A stretch of DNA of 64,000 bases from Bacillota bacterium (GCA_023460955.1 JAEWOH010000070.1:1-64000), one strand, 5' to 3'. Shown: positions 46,280 through 56,061, counted from the stretch's first letter. Notes: generated from the sequence alone by a model not told the origin. A program made the numbers and translations.

Positions 46280-46735
46280 TTACATAATGCTTTTAACAAA
46301 TTCTACAGGGAACATGGTTCTCTCCGCAGTTTCCTCAATGCTAAGTCCCTGTGCTAAAAAACGTTTTGCTACACTTGCCATGCTTTCGGCCACTTCAACT
46401 ATAAATTTATCATAGTCATAAAACCTTATAACACGCTGTCCCCACGGATATTCTTTAGCCTTGTGAATAAATTCAATTCCTTCTGTGTTACTGATTTTAT
46501 CTTGCCAATAATCCAAATCTTCCACTTCAAAGTAAAGCTGAAAGTTGTTCGGCTGCGCCTTGCTGGGCAAATCTGCACCAACAAGCTCGGCGTAATTGGA
46601 TTGCAGGGAAAGCCCTCTTTCAAAAGACACATGTACCCCCAAATCCATCATAATCTTTTGTTCCATTACTGTTTCGTAAAAATGCTTTGCCTTCTCCATA
46701 TCAGATACAGCAATCAAAGTGCCTTGATATTGCAT
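46280..46735 (-). CDS. VOC family protein with C-terminal helical extension
   Basis: The 151-residue protein has a glyoxalase/bleomycin-type fold (LIAVSDMEKAKHFYETVMEQ, then FQLYFEVEDLDYWQDK and RVIRFYDYDKFIVEV). A C-terminal helix pair (AKRFLAQGLSIEETAERTMF) resembles a small HTH. The usual metal ligands are not all obvious. The ATG at 46735 follows GAGGAGTGAT. It precedes the DUF5131 gene, and the AraC regulator at 46771-47607 lies upstream on the same strand. Confidence 0.85.
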   Translation of the reverse strand: MQYQGTLIAVSDMEKAKHFYETVMEQKIMMDLGVHVSFERGLSLQSNYAELVGADLPSKAQPNNFQLYFEVEDLDYWQDKISNTEGIEFIHKAKEYPWGQRVIRFYDYDKFIVEVAESMASVAKRFLAQGLSIEETAERTMFPVEFVKSIM

Positions 46736-46770
46736 ACTATCACTCCTCATTAGTTTTACTTAATTATATA

Positions 46771-47607
46771 TTAGAATTTGGCTATCTCGCTGTAAAAATC
46801 GGACATATTATCCCGATACTCCTGCGGAGTGATACCGCAAATGGCCTTAAAATCATTGATGAAGTGAGGCATATCATAAAAACCAGTTTCCATAAAAACC
46901 TGTGTTAAGTCATAGTTGTGTCGCTGTAAAAGCCGTATAGACTTGTTTACACGTACAAGGCGAGAGAACGATTTTATACCCACGCCCATATATTCGTTAA
47001 AAAGTCGTCCTAAATGACGTTCGCTATAAAAAACATTGTATGAAAGCTCTTTCACTGAAAGAGTCCCTCCGCTATTTATAATCAAATTATTTGCTTGTGA
47101 AAATTCCTGGCGATAAAATGCGCCTTTCAAGTGTGCCAGAAAGAGCCTGTCTATTTTAGTAATTAGGTTATGGATACTTAACGACGTTTCCAGTTCATTT
47201 GCTATCAGGCGGTTCATTGAGGGATTAACATCTTCAAAGTCAATAACACAATCTGTTATTTCTTTTTGCGGCATTCCGCTAAAGGCATAATAACCCGCCG
47301 GCTGAAACTCTACAATAAACAAGAGGCTGAAATTGTTGCCTGACTTGCCAACATATGAAGGTTTCGTGATGGGACCAAATAAGTTGCCGCGGATGTGGCT
47401 ATCAGTACATGATAGCACAAGTGTAGCGCTCCCGTGGGGCACAACAGCGTAATTATCTGACATCATACCTTTACTCGGAAAAGTGATCGTGTAATTGGAA
47501 ATAAAATTTCTAAGCTCTAAATGTGGTTGAATATATATAAAATCAACACCTCGAATTAGTACACGGCTATAATTCATATAGTTCTGAATTAAATCTTTTG
47601 TAAGCAT
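46771..47607 (-). CDS. AraC-family transcriptional regulator
   Basis: The 278-residue protein has a ligand-binding N-terminal domain (YIQPHLELRNFISNYTITFP, then EFQPAGYYAFSGMPQKEITD) and a C-terminal double helix-turn-helix (LSVKELSYNVFYSERHLGRL, then DLTQVFMETGFYDMPHFIND). It likely controls the VOC and DUF5131 genes that follow on the same strand. Inducer unknown. Confidence 0.93.
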   Translation of the reverse strand: MLTKDLIQNYMNYSRVLIRGVDFIYIQPHLELRNFISNYTITFPSKGMMSDNYAVVPHGSATLVLSCTDSHIRGNLFGPITKPSYVGKSGNNFSLLFIVEFQPAGYYAFSGMPQKEITDCVIDFEDVNPSMNRLIANELETSLSIHNLITKIDRLFLAHLKGAFYRQEFSQANNLIINSGGTLSVKELSYNVFYSERHLGRLFNEYMGVGIKSFSRLVRVNKSIRLLQRHNYDLTQVFMETGFYDMPHFINDFKAICGITPQEYRDNMSDFYSEIAKF

Positions 47608-47739
47608 AGCACGACCACCTACCCTTTAACATTTGTGATTCTAGTGTAATGTACTAAAAATATAAATACTCTACAGTTTTATTATGCTATAAAAAAAGTA
47701 TTTAGTTTTCATTTTACTAAATAAAAATTAACTAAACAA

Positions 47740-47877
47740 GGAGAATTTGCCATAGTTGCATCAGATAACTACAATGCAGGTGTACTTGTTGCTCAGGATG
47801 TAATGAAGAGGCTTAAATCTGCTAATGTTGTATTACTCGAGCATCCTACACCTCTATCGCCTTTATACAGGTGGTAG
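47740..47877 (+). pseudogene. fragment of a sugar-type ABC substrate-binding protein
   Basis: A 45-codon frame without a start reads EFAIVASDNYNAGVLVAQDV and MKRLKSANVVLLEHP, the middle of a Peripla_BP_4/LacI-type binding protein. Both ends are missing. The rest of 47608-47989 shows no other gene except the upstream region of the transglutaminase gene. Confidence 0.6.
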
Positions 47878-47989
47878 GGGATTTTGAATATTATATCAAA
47901 GTGATTATATTTTTTATTGCTATCTAGAAATTAATTGATATAATGATGGACAAGAGCGCTCTACAATAAATATATGGGGGTAATAAAAA

Positions 47990-48913
47990 ATGATTAGTTC
48001 AATTGAATTTTATTCAACTAATGGTATAACTACAAGTATTAGTAAATACAAAAAAACGATAGAACCATTAACCTCTAATCCCAAATATATAAGTCAGATA
48101 GTACAAGGTCTCTTAACCCATGGCGCGTGGCCTAGGTTTTACGGATTTGAGAATTCTGAGGATCGCACATATTATAGCATGTATATGTCAAGCCTGCTTG
48201 ACAGAATTTTTGAATATGATGACCGTTCTATAACCCAGGCACGTCTTCCTGAAAATCGCGTAATAGCTTGTTGTAGGGAATTTGCAAGTTTAACATGTGC
48301 TATAATGCGTGAAAAAAATATACCTGCTAGAGTAAGAGGTGGTTTTTCAAGCTATTTGGGATGGAAAGGAAGTTTCGAAGATCATTGGATTACAGAATAT
48401 TGGGATGGTTCTAATTGGATTAGGATCGATCCACAGATTGATCCAATGCAAATAAGTTATATTGAACACTGGGGATTTAACAAAGTAAGCCTAACAGATG
48501 GTACTCTATTAGACTCAAATGGATTTGATCCCCAATGCCTTCGTAAAAGTGACTTTGCTACTGCCGGAGAAGTATGGAAGTGGTGTCGCAGTGGAATGAT
48601 TGATCCTAATATATGTGGAGTTGACGAGTATCATGGCTTATGGTTTGTAAGGCAGCAACTTCTGATGGAATTCGCAGCCCTAAATAAAATTGAGCTTGCT
48701 CTTCGCCTTTGTGATAATAATATAAAAGATACATGGGAATCTTGGAGTTTGAATGTAAAAAATGATGCAGAAGTAACTGTAGAGGAATATAAACTCCTTG
48801 ATACTATAGCTGAATTAACCATAGATCCCGATAAGAACCTTAAAACAATCATAGAAATGTATAATGCCAATCCAGCACTTCAAGTTCCAGAAGTAATATA
48901 TGAACGTGCCTGA
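47990..48913 (+). CDS. transglutaminase-like domain protein
   Basis: The 307-residue protein has the transglutaminase catalytic triad: Cys in VIACCREFASLTCAIMREKN (C94/C95), His in FEDHWITEYW (H132) and Asp in RIDPQID (D147). PARVRGGFSSYLG is also family-typical. It has no signal peptide. It may be a protease or peptide-modifying enzyme. GGGGGTAAT precedes the ATG. It stands alone. Confidence 0.92.
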   Translation: MISSIEFYSTNGITTSISKYKKTIEPLTSNPKYISQIVQGLLTHGAWPRFYGFENSEDRTYYSMYMSSLLDRIFEYDDRSITQARLPENRVIACCREFASLTCAIMREKNIPARVRGGFSSYLGWKGSFEDHWITEYWDGSNWIRIDPQIDPMQISYIEHWGFNKVSLTDGTLLDSNGFDPQCLRKSDFATAGEVWKWCRSGMIDPNICGVDEYHGLWFVRQQLLMEFAALNKIELALRLCDNNIKDTWESWSLNVKNDAEVTVEEYKLLDTIAELTIDPDKNLKTIIEMYNANPALQVPEVIYERA

Positions 48914-49027
48914 AACTAGGTAAATGAAGGATTATATACGGATATGCAGGTAAATGCCCTATGGCCAGGGGAAGCATCAAAGTAATGAATTTCATAAATA
49001 AAACAAGCAGCATTCTTCACACAAAAT

Positions 49028-49078
49028 GCAAATAACAAGGCACGTACGTTTATACACGTAGAGTGCCTTGTTATTTGC
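49028..49078. other. perfect 16-bp hairpin in a 400-base gap
   Basis: GCAAATAACAAGGCAC (49028-49043) and GTGCCTTGTTATTTGC (49063-49078) match exactly, with a 19-base loop. There is no T-run on either side. It could be a terminator for the transglutaminase gene or a small mobile-element end. The rest of 48914-49314 shows nothing recognisable. Confidence 0.65.
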
Positions 49079-49314
49079 ACCCAGCATTGGCGCTTTTTCT
49101 ACTGTAAACCCTGACAAACATAATCCATTACAGCAGTACAGGAAGGGCATCTGATCCTCAAGGGGGAAATGAAGCTCTGGCAAATATTTTTACAAACAAA
49201 TAATTTTTATCAGAGGTTGAATAGAAAATTAATTAACAAATGAGAGCAATATCATACAAGAATGACGTAAAGACATGTGGTACATTAGATAACAAGTAGT
49301 TAGGGGGGGAGCTC

Positions 49315-50136
49315 TTGACAAAAGAAATAAGAACGGTGAAATTTGATGTGGAACTAAAAATTGAAGCATATCACTTTCAAGGGATTATGCAAAAATTTCC
49401 TAACCATTTTCATGAGTATTATGTTGTAGGATTTATCGAAAACGGCAGTCGGTATTTATCCTGCAAAAACAAAGATTACACCATAGAACCCGGAGATCTG
49501 TTACTTTTTAATCCAGGTGATAACCATACCTGTGAACAAATCGATGGCAAGACCCTGGATTATCGTTGTATTAATATTCAACCACAAATTATGAGTAAAG
49601 CTGTTTTTGAAATAACAGGAAGGAACGATTTACCTTATTTTACAACAACGGTGGTTTTTCATAGTGAACTGGTGTCACTATTAAAGGAGCTGCACTTGGT
49701 GATCATGCAGGAAGATAAGGATTTTAGAAAAGAAGAAATATTCTTTTTACTCTTGGAGCAGTTAATTGAAGAACATACTGATGAAATGCCATCACCGAAT
49801 TCCAAACAAAGTATGGAAGCTAAGGCTATCTGTGAGTTTTTGGAGAAAAACTACATGAAAAACATCACCTTAGATGACTTAAGCAATCTGACCGGGCTGA
49901 GTAAATATTACTTATTGCGCTCTTTTACTAAACAAAAGGGAATTTCACCATACAGTTATTTGGAAACCATTCGTATTGATAAAGCAAAAAAGCTTTTGGA
50001 ACAAGGGGTACTACCAATTGATGCGGCGCTGCAGACGGGTTTTACCGACCAAAGTCATTTTTCAAATTTTTTCAAGAAATTTATTGGGCTGACTCCAAAG
50101 CAATATATGAATATTTTTAAGGATATAAGAGGTTAG
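49315..50136 (+). CDS. AraC-family regulator with cupin N-terminus
   Basis: The 273-residue protein has a cupin domain (NHFHEYYVVGFIENGSRYLS, then IEPGDLLLFNPGDNHTCEQI) and a C-terminal AraC DNA-binding domain (ITLDDLSNLTGLSKYYLLRS, then LPIDAALQTGFTDQSHFSNF). The start is TTG at 49315 with GGGGGGAG upstream. The EamA transporter gene follows after 23 bases, so this is probably its local activator. Confidence 0.94.
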   Translation: MTKEIRTVKFDVELKIEAYHFQGIMQKFPNHFHEYYVVGFIENGSRYLSCKNKDYTIEPGDLLLFNPGDNHTCEQIDGKTLDYRCINIQPQIMSKAVFEITGRNDLPYFTTTVVFHSELVSLLKELHLVIMQEDKDFRKEEIFFLLLEQLIEEHTDEMPSPNSKQSMEAKAICEFLEKNYMKNITLDDLSNLTGLSKYYLLRSFTKQKGISPYSYLETIRIDKAKKLLEQGVLPIDAALQTGFTDQSHFSNFFKKFIGLTPKQYMNIFKDIRG

Positions 50137-50159
50137 ATATTTCAATAGAAAGGATTTAT

Positions 50160-51074
50160 ATGGACAGGAAAGAGGAGCTTTTAGGAAATTCATTTGCAGT
50201 TATCACTATTTTAATTTGGGGCACTACATTTATTTCAACTAAGGTATTATTAAAGGTGATTTCTCCAATTGAAATACTCTTCCTTAGATTTACTATAGGA
50301 TTTATAGTCCTATCCCTTATATACCCGCAGAGACTTAAAATCAGGGATAAAAGACATGAATTGTATTTTGCGGCGGCTGGTCTATGTGGTATTACAATTT
50401 ATTATTTATTGGAGAATATAGCCCTTACTTCTACCTTTGCTTCTAATGTAGGTGTAATAATTTCTATAGCTCCATTTTTTACTGTTATTTTTGCACACCT
50501 CTTTTTAAAAGGTGAGAAGTTGAAGCCGCAATTTTTTGTGGGCTTTATTATCGCATTTTCAGGAATATTTTTGCTCAGCTTAAATGAAATCAGTGCTCTG
50601 GAGCTAAATCCAGTAGGTGATATACTTGCTGTTTTAGCTGCTGTTGTATGGGCGGCCTATTCTGTCTTAACAAAAAAAATCAGCGAATTTCATTATAATA
50701 CTGTTCAAACAACACGCAGAATTTTCTTCTATGGATTGGTGTTTATGGTACCCACATTATTTATATTAGGATTTAATCCGGGCATTGATCTGCTCATTCA
50801 GCCAGTGAACGTATTTAACATTTTATTCTTGGGTCTGGGTGCATCGGCATTATGCTTTGTGACCTGGAACTCCGCGGTTAGAATATTAGGTGCAGTAAAA
50901 ACCAGTGTATATATTTACATGGTTCCCGTAATTACGGTTGTTACCTCAATAATCATATTACAGGAGAAGATTACAGGTGTTGCTGGAGTTGGAATTGTAC
51001 TTACACTGATAGGGCTGTTTGTTTCTGAAAGCAAGATTTTAGTAAAGGAAAAAGGAGAACCCATAAATGAATAA
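50160..51074 (+). CDS. EamA/DMT family transporter
   Basis: The 304-residue protein has about ten hydrophobic membrane segments and two EamA repeats (AVITILIWGTTFISTKVLLK, then VGDILAVLAAVVWAAYSVLT). DMT exporters move metabolites or drugs out of the cell. It follows the AraC gene by 23 bases and shares its transcript. Substrate is unknown. Confidence 0.93.
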   Translation: MDRKEELLGNSFAVITILIWGTTFISTKVLLKVISPIEILFLRFTIGFIVLSLIYPQRLKIRDKRHELYFAAAGLCGITIYYLLENIALTSTFASNVGVIISIAPFFTVIFAHLFLKGEKLKPQFFVGFIIAFSGIFLLSLNEISALELNPVGDILAVLAAVVWAAYSVLTKKISEFHYNTVQTTRRIFFYGLVFMVPTLFILGFNPGIDLLIQPVNVFNILFLGLGASALCFVTWNSAVRILGAVKTSVYIYMVPVITVVTSIIILQEKITGVAGVGIVLTLIGLFVSESKILVKEKGEPINE

Positions 51075-51117
51075 TTACAAAATAGTATCTTGTTCCATAT
51101 GAGAATAATTGAAAGAT

Positions 51118-51279
51118 CACTTTGCAATTTCATGGTGGTGGGTTCCCGTTCTCTTATCCATTCAGGGTAATTATTTGCATGCCATTCAGCAAGGCTTTTC
51201 GCATAAACTTCGGTATTTCCCCGACTATGTATCGATCTTTGAATATCAAAAAAGATTTAAAATGATGAAGATTGAATGA
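51118..51279 (+). pseudogene. mixed remnant with a hydrolase-like sequence piece
   Basis: The bases 51118-51160 closely match the HGGG oxyanion-hole segment of the alpha/beta hydrolase gene (near 61168-61210), in a frame not kept downstream. A second coding-like stretch reads YLHAIQQGFSHKLRYFPDYV to FKMMKIE with a stop at 51279. I cannot name it. Both look like debris from earlier gene insertions. Confidence 0.35.
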
Positions 51280-51283
51280 TTTA

Positions 51284-51997
51284 TTAAACTAAGCCTAATT
51301 TTTTACATAATAAGAATAATTGATATACACCTCGGACTTGATTGCGATTTATCTCATCCAGGTACTTTTGAAAATCTTCTACAATTTTTCTAAGCTTAAC
51401 AGTGTCGTTGAAATCGAGCCCTTTTAATATATCTTTAATACCATCAAGTGAGTAGGTGTATGAATACATTGATGTCTTCAGAGCATGTATGACGAGGATT
51501 TCACAAATGTGATTTTTATTAAATAAACGATATTTATTTTCTTTGTTCCGTGGAATTGTAATAAGCCCAACTTTTTCCCAATGTCTAATTGTTGAAATCG
51601 GTATTCTTGTTTCCTTGCTAATTTCATTTATAGTTAAAAAGTCTCTATTATCATTCGAGGTAGAGAGAGGAGCTCCTGCCTCCATTATGCTTTGCATTGT
51701 TTTTTCAGAAATGAGCTTTTCGTTATGCAAGCTTGCTTGGGCTTCATTAACCAGCCAAAATGCGGAGTCAACATCCTTATCCATCACTTTCTTAAGTACT
51801 TCGGTAATGAGCAAAATTCCAAAACCGTCTGCCATTGCACGGATACATTCAAAATACGCTACGTGCTCATCGGTGTAAATTCTATATCCGGTTGCAGAAC
51901 GTTCAACCTTGGGAATCATTCCCCACCTTTCGTAGTGCCTCAACGAACTCGTACTAATGTTAAGCTTCCTTGCTATGTCAATAGGTCTTATAGTCAA
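51284..51997 (-). CDS. regulator with two MerR helix-turn-helix domains
   Basis: The 237-residue protein has a MerR HTH at the N-terminus (PIDIARKLNISTSSLRHYER) and a second at about 110-180 (INEISKETRIPISTIRHWEK), linked by a helical region. The start is TTG at 51997, because GGGAGGTGAT ends 4 bases before it. It is divergent from the UvrA-like gene across 179 bases, so it probably controls that gene. Twin MerR domains in one chain are less common than the dimeric form. Confidence 0.88.
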   Translation of the reverse strand: MTIRPIDIARKLNISTSSLRHYERWGMIPKVERSATGYRIYTDEHVAYFECIRAMADGFGILLITEVLKKVMDKDVDSAFWLVNEAQASLHNEKLISEKTMQSIMEAGAPLSTSNDNRDFLTINEISKETRIPISTIRHWEKVGLITIPRNKENKYRLFNKNHICEILVIHALKTSMYSYTYSLDGIKDILKGLDFNDTVKLRKIVEDFQKYLDEINRNQVRGVYQLFLLCKKLGLV

Positions 51998-52176
51998 AAT
52001 ATCACCTCCCAATCAATAAATAAACATAACATTAAAACATTATATATTTGTGATAAAGTTTGGTCAATAAAGTGTTGATTTATAGAGGAGTTAAAGAATA
52101 AACTTTAGCTCTTGCCTAAATGTATTACAATAATATTGTTATAATAAAAAGATTATTCAATGTAAGGAGACCGAAT

Positions 52177-54411
52177 ATGGGACATGAGTATATTGAAATA
52201 GTAGGCGCACGTGCGAATAACTTAAAGAATATCAGTTTAAAAATTCCGAAAAAGAAGATAACAATTTTTACCGGAGTGTCAGGGTCGGGTAAATCATCAA
52301 TTGTGTTTGATACGATTGCCCAGGAGGCTGGCCGGCAATTAAATGAAACCTTTAGTAAATTTATTCAAGGGTTTTTACCCAAGTATGGTCATCCGGATGT
52401 TGATGCAATTGAAAACTTATCGTTAGCGATTATTGTTGATCAAAAGCGGATAGGCGGTAACTCACGTTCAACTCTTGGCACAATAACGGATATCAATCCA
52501 TTACTCAGGTTGCTGTTTTCACGGCTAGGGAAGCCGCATATAGGCCCTTCACATTATTTCTCGTTTAATGACCCAAATGGGATGTGCAAGACTTGTGAGG
52601 GTATAGGCAGACTTGTTACCCTTGATCTTGATAAAGCGTTGGATAACGAAAAGTCATTAAATGAAGGTGCGATTTTGCTTCCGGGTTATAAACCCGGCAC
52701 ATGGCAATGGAAAATGTATGCTGCTTCAGGCTTTTTTGACTGCGATAAAAAAATAAAGGATTATTCTGAAGAGGAGTATGAAAAGCTTGTTTATTGTAAA
52801 CCGGTAAAAATCAATTCGGTGGTCGAAGGAATGAACACCACCTATGCCGGTCTTGTAGAGAAATTTATCATGCAGAACATTAAAACCCAGTTTGAAAAAT
52901 CAGAGGCATCAAAGGAGAAAATCGCTCAGTTTACAACGCAGCAGCAGTGCCATGATTGCAAAGGCAAACGTTATAACGAAAGTGTTTTATCTTCGAAAAT
53001 CATGGGCTATAACATAGCAGATTTTACAGCTCTGCAGGTTGACGCGCTTCTGGAATTAATACTAAAAATTAATGATAATAACGTAACACCTATTATCAAA
53101 AATTTAACTGAGAGATTGAAGGATTTAATTCAAATAGGGCTTGATTATGTAAGTTTGGATAGGGAAACTTCCACATTATCCGGTGGCGAATCACAACGTG
53201 TTAAAATGGTTAAGCACCTTACAAGCAGCTTGACGGATGTCATGTACATTTTTGATGAACCAAGCATCGGATTACACCCCAGAGATGTTCACAGATTAAA
53301 CGAATTGCTGGTGAAATTGCGAGATAAAGGCAATACGGTTATTGTGGTTGAACATGACCCTGATGTGATTAAGGTAGCCGATTACATTGTTGATGTTGGG
53401 CCCAAAGCCGGTACAAACGGTGGGAGGATAATGTTTGAGGGAAGCTACGGCGACCTCCTGAAAGCAAAAACCCTTACAGGTGAATATATGGGGAGAAGCC
53501 TTCCAATTAAGAGCAAACCAAGGATAAGCAATGATTTTTATGAAACGAAAAAGAGCAGTTTACACAACTTGAAAAATGTCAGTTTGAGGATACCGAAAGG
53601 TATATTCACTGTTGTTACAGGAGTCGCCGGTTCCGGTAAGTCGACGCTTGTTAACAGTGTCTTTGCGAAGGAATATAAAGATGCTATTATTATCGACCAG
53701 TCCGCAGTCAGCGCAAATTTACGTTCAAATCCTGCAACCTTTACCGGAATAATGGATGAAATACGCAAATTATTTGCTTATGAAAACAAGGTAAGCGCAG
53801 GCTTGTTCAGTTATAATTCAGAGGGGGCCTGTGAAGCTTGTAAAGGGCGAGGTTATATAGAAACAGATCTTTCCTTTATGGATTCAGTTGAAACCATCTG
53901 TGAACAATGCGGCGGCAAACGGTTTAAGGATGAGGTCCTGGAGTATAAGTATAATGGCAGATCCATTGTAGAGGTGCTTGAAATGACAATTTCGGAAGCT
54001 GTTGACTTTTTTAAGCAGAAAGAAATTAAAAACAAGCTGAAGCATATAGTTGACGTTGGTCTGCATTATATGACACTGGGACAGCCGCTGGACACCCTTT
54101 CTGGTGGAGAATGCCAGCGCTTAAAGCTTGCCAAAGAGCTAAGTAAAAAGGGCAATATCTATATAATGGATGAGCCTACAACCGGCTTGCATATGTCCGA
54201 TATTACCGGCATTTTGGCCATTATTGATCGTCTTGTTGACAAGGGAAACACGGTTATTGTCATAGAACACAACCTGGATGTAATTCGTAATGCCGATTGG
54301 ATTATAGACGTTGGTATTGAGGGAGGCAGCAGAGGCGGGGAGATCATTTTTGAAGGAACACCTGGTAACCTGAGAGACTGCATGAAATCTATTACTGCAA
54401 ATTACTTGTAA
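52177..54411 (+). CDS. UvrA-like ABC ATPase (drug-resistance/UvrA2 type)
   Basis: The 744-residue protein has two ABC modules: Walker A TGVSGSGKSS and TGVAGSGKST, signatures LSGGESQRVKM and LSGGECQRLKL, and Walker B FDEPSIGLHP and MDEPTTGLHM. Two zinc-finger Cys sets are present (CKTCEGIG...CHDCKGKRY and CEACKGRGY...CEQCGGKRF). It is about 200 residues shorter than housekeeping UvrA, lacking the UvrB-binding insertion, as in UvrA2/DrrC-type proteins linked to drug resistance. AAGGAGA precedes ATG 52177. Confidence 0.93.
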   Translation: MGHEYIEIVGARANNLKNISLKIPKKKITIFTGVSGSGKSSIVFDTIAQEAGRQLNETFSKFIQGFLPKYGHPDVDAIENLSLAIIVDQKRIGGNSRSTLGTITDINPLLRLLFSRLGKPHIGPSHYFSFNDPNGMCKTCEGIGRLVTLDLDKALDNEKSLNEGAILLPGYKPGTWQWKMYAASGFFDCDKKIKDYSEEEYEKLVYCKPVKINSVVEGMNTTYAGLVEKFIMQNIKTQFEKSEASKEKIAQFTTQQQCHDCKGKRYNESVLSSKIMGYNIADFTALQVDALLELILKINDNNVTPIIKNLTERLKDLIQIGLDYVSLDRETSTLSGGESQRVKMVKHLTSSLTDVMYIFDEPSIGLHPRDVHRLNELLVKLRDKGNTVIVVEHDPDVIKVADYIVDVGPKAGTNGGRIMFEGSYGDLLKAKTLTGEYMGRSLPIKSKPRISNDFYETKKSSLHNLKNVSLRIPKGIFTVVTGVAGSGKSTLVNSVFAKEYKDAIIIDQSAVSANLRSNPATFTGIMDEIRKLFAYENKVSAGLFSYNSEGACEACKGRGYIETDLSFMDSVETICEQCGGKRFKDEVLEYKYNGRSIVEVLEMTISEAVDFFKQKEIKNKLKHIVDVGLHYMTLGQPLDTLSGGECQRLKLAKELSKKGNIYIMDEPTTGLHMSDITGILAIIDRLVDKGNTVIVIEHNLDVIRNADWIIDVGIEGGSRGGEIIFEGTPGNLRDCMKSITANYL

Positions 54412-54520
54412 ACGGTCGGGGGTCAGTCTTACTACCCCCATTGAAACCGCAGGCTTTTAGAGATATTGCTCTACTTTCCTGAGCTACAGGGATTGAATGC
54501 TTATAAAGTAATCGCAGGGT

Positions 54521-55372
54521 CTATAGACCTGCGGGGGTATCCTGACCTAGTAAAAGCTTCATTTTAGAAGCTGAATCGGTCCCTGGTAGCGGTACATGTA
54601 TAAACAATCTTAATCCTGAATTATCAGGGACATCAAAACAACTGCTTTCAAATTCCAACGTCCCGGCAACGGGATGATTGAATTGCTTATAGACTCCGGA
54701 ATCGTCATAAATATCATAAAGTGGCCACCACTCATTAAATTCCGGACTATTTGCCTTCAATTCTTCAATTAGTTGAATAAACCATGTATCTTCAATATAT
54801 TTTCCACATGTGGAACGAAATCTGCCCAACGTACTCTTAGCATGAAGTTCCCAATCAACATATAACCGTCTGTAGTAATTGTCCATAAACATACTCCAGA
54901 CGATATTTCTCTGGAGGCCATACATTCGTTCCAAATCGCCGAGTATAAGAACCGCAGCCCTGTTCCAGCCAATAACGTTCCAACGCTGGTCTGCTATTAT
55001 TGCCGGACAGAGTTCCAAGTTATCAAGAACATGTTGAAGCAGTGGGCTGATTGATGTTTGATCTCCTGTTAAATCTACCGGGATCGGCTGGTTTGCCAGA
55101 CGGTAGAGATGCATTCGCTCCTGCTTATCGAGCATCAGAACTCTGGACAAGCTCTCTATGACCGGTGTAGATACATGAATGGCTCGACCCTGTTCAAGCC
55201 ACGTATACCAAGTAAGACCAACACCTGCCAATTGCGCAATCTCCTCTCTTCTGAGACCCGGAGTCCGTCGGCGAGTTACTGAGGGCAGCCCTAACTGTAT
55301 TGGAGACATTCTCGCTCTGCGTGATTTTAGAAAATCAGCCAACTCCATATATCGAAATTCTTCACTATTCAT
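54521..55372 (-). CDS. XRE regulator with MmyB-like ligand-binding domain
   Basis: The 283-residue protein has an N-terminal HTH (TRRRTPGLRREEIAQLAGVG, then LTWYTWLEQGRAI) and a C-terminal MmyB-like domain (CPAIIADQRWNVIGWNRAAV), the standard MLTR architecture. Such regulators often control adjacent dehydrogenase or resistance genes and bind small lipophilic ligands. Start MNSEEFRYM at 55372 is chosen because GGTAGGA lies about 9 bases upstream. Confidence 0.92.
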   Translation of the reverse strand: MNSEEFRYMELADFLKSRRARMSPIQLGLPSVTRRRTPGLRREEIAQLAGVGLTWYTWLEQGRAIHVSTPVIESLSRVLMLDKQERMHLYRLANQPIPVDLTGDQTSISPLLQHVLDNLELCPAIIADQRWNVIGWNRAAVLILGDLERMYGLQRNIVWSMFMDNYYRRLYVDWELHAKSTLGRFRSTCGKYIEDTWFIQLIEELKANSPEFNEWWPLYDIYDDSGVYKQFNHPVAGTLEFESSCFDVPDNSGLRLFIHVPLPGTDSASKMKLLLGQDTPAGL

Positions 55373-55469
55373 ATGTATCATCCTACCTGTTACTATTTAT
55401 ACCAGTATAATTTTGCTCCTGTCTACATTATAAACTTTATAATATTCTAATTCCAGAGATTTCATATCG

Positions 55470-55639
55470 ATCGGGTTCGCAGTCGATTCTGTTGAACAGA
55501 AGCTGGCTTCACTGCAACAGGGAGAATTCCCGTACATAGCGGACCATATGAGACATCTGTAATGAAGTATTTCAGCATCAGGGATCCCGATGGACTTCAG
55601 GTTCAGTTTTTTCATCAAAATAGCCTTGGTTCACCATAG
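55470..55639 (+). pseudogene. VOC protein remnant, frameshifted
   Basis: One frame reads GFAVDSVEQKLASLQQGEFP and a second, one base out, reads TSVMKYFSIRDPDGLQVQFF. Together they match the last half of the intact VOC gene immediately downstream (FAVDSVDTMLETIKDKG, then MKYITVKDPNGLNVQFF). It is a decayed paralog from an old tandem duplication. Confidence 0.75.
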
Positions 55640-55692
55640 AAATACTACACGTTAGTTTTTTTGCCTAAAATAATTTATAAAGGAGAATGATT

Positions 55693-56061
55693 ATGAAATT
55701 TTTATGGACGACACTATATGTCAAAAATTTAGATGACTCAATTGCATTTTATACCGATCTGGCAGGTCTTCAAGTTCAGCGGCGCTTTCCTGCAGGACCT
55801 GGAATTGAAATAGCTTTTTTGGACAACGGGATCGAGGACGAAACACTTGTGGAACTTCTTGCCGACAGCGGAAAGACCGCAATCGAGCACAGCGAATTTA
55901 TTGCAATAGCATTTGCCGTTGATTCGGTTGACACAATGCTGGAAACGATAAAAGATAAAGGTATCAAATTACACGGCGGCCCTGTAGAAACACCCGCCAT
56001 GAAGTATATCACGGTCAAAGACCCAAATGGTCTCAATGTCCAATTCTTTCAGCAAAAATAA
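55693..56061 (+). CDS. VOC family protein
   Basis: The 122-residue protein starts MKFLWTTLYVKNLDDSIAFY and ends with MKYITVKDPNGLNVQFFQ, a complete betaalphabeta-betabetabeta glyoxalase fold. Metal ligands are a likely H or E near the start and E late in the fold. AAGGAG lies 7 bases before ATG 55693. It is adjacent to a decayed copy of itself. Substrate is unknown. Confidence 0.9.
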   Translation: MKFLWTTLYVKNLDDSIAFYTDLAGLQVQRRFPAGPGIEIAFLDNGIEDETLVELLADSGKTAIEHSEFIAIAFAVDSVDTMLETIKDKGIKLHGGPVETPAMKYITVKDPNGLNVQFFQQK

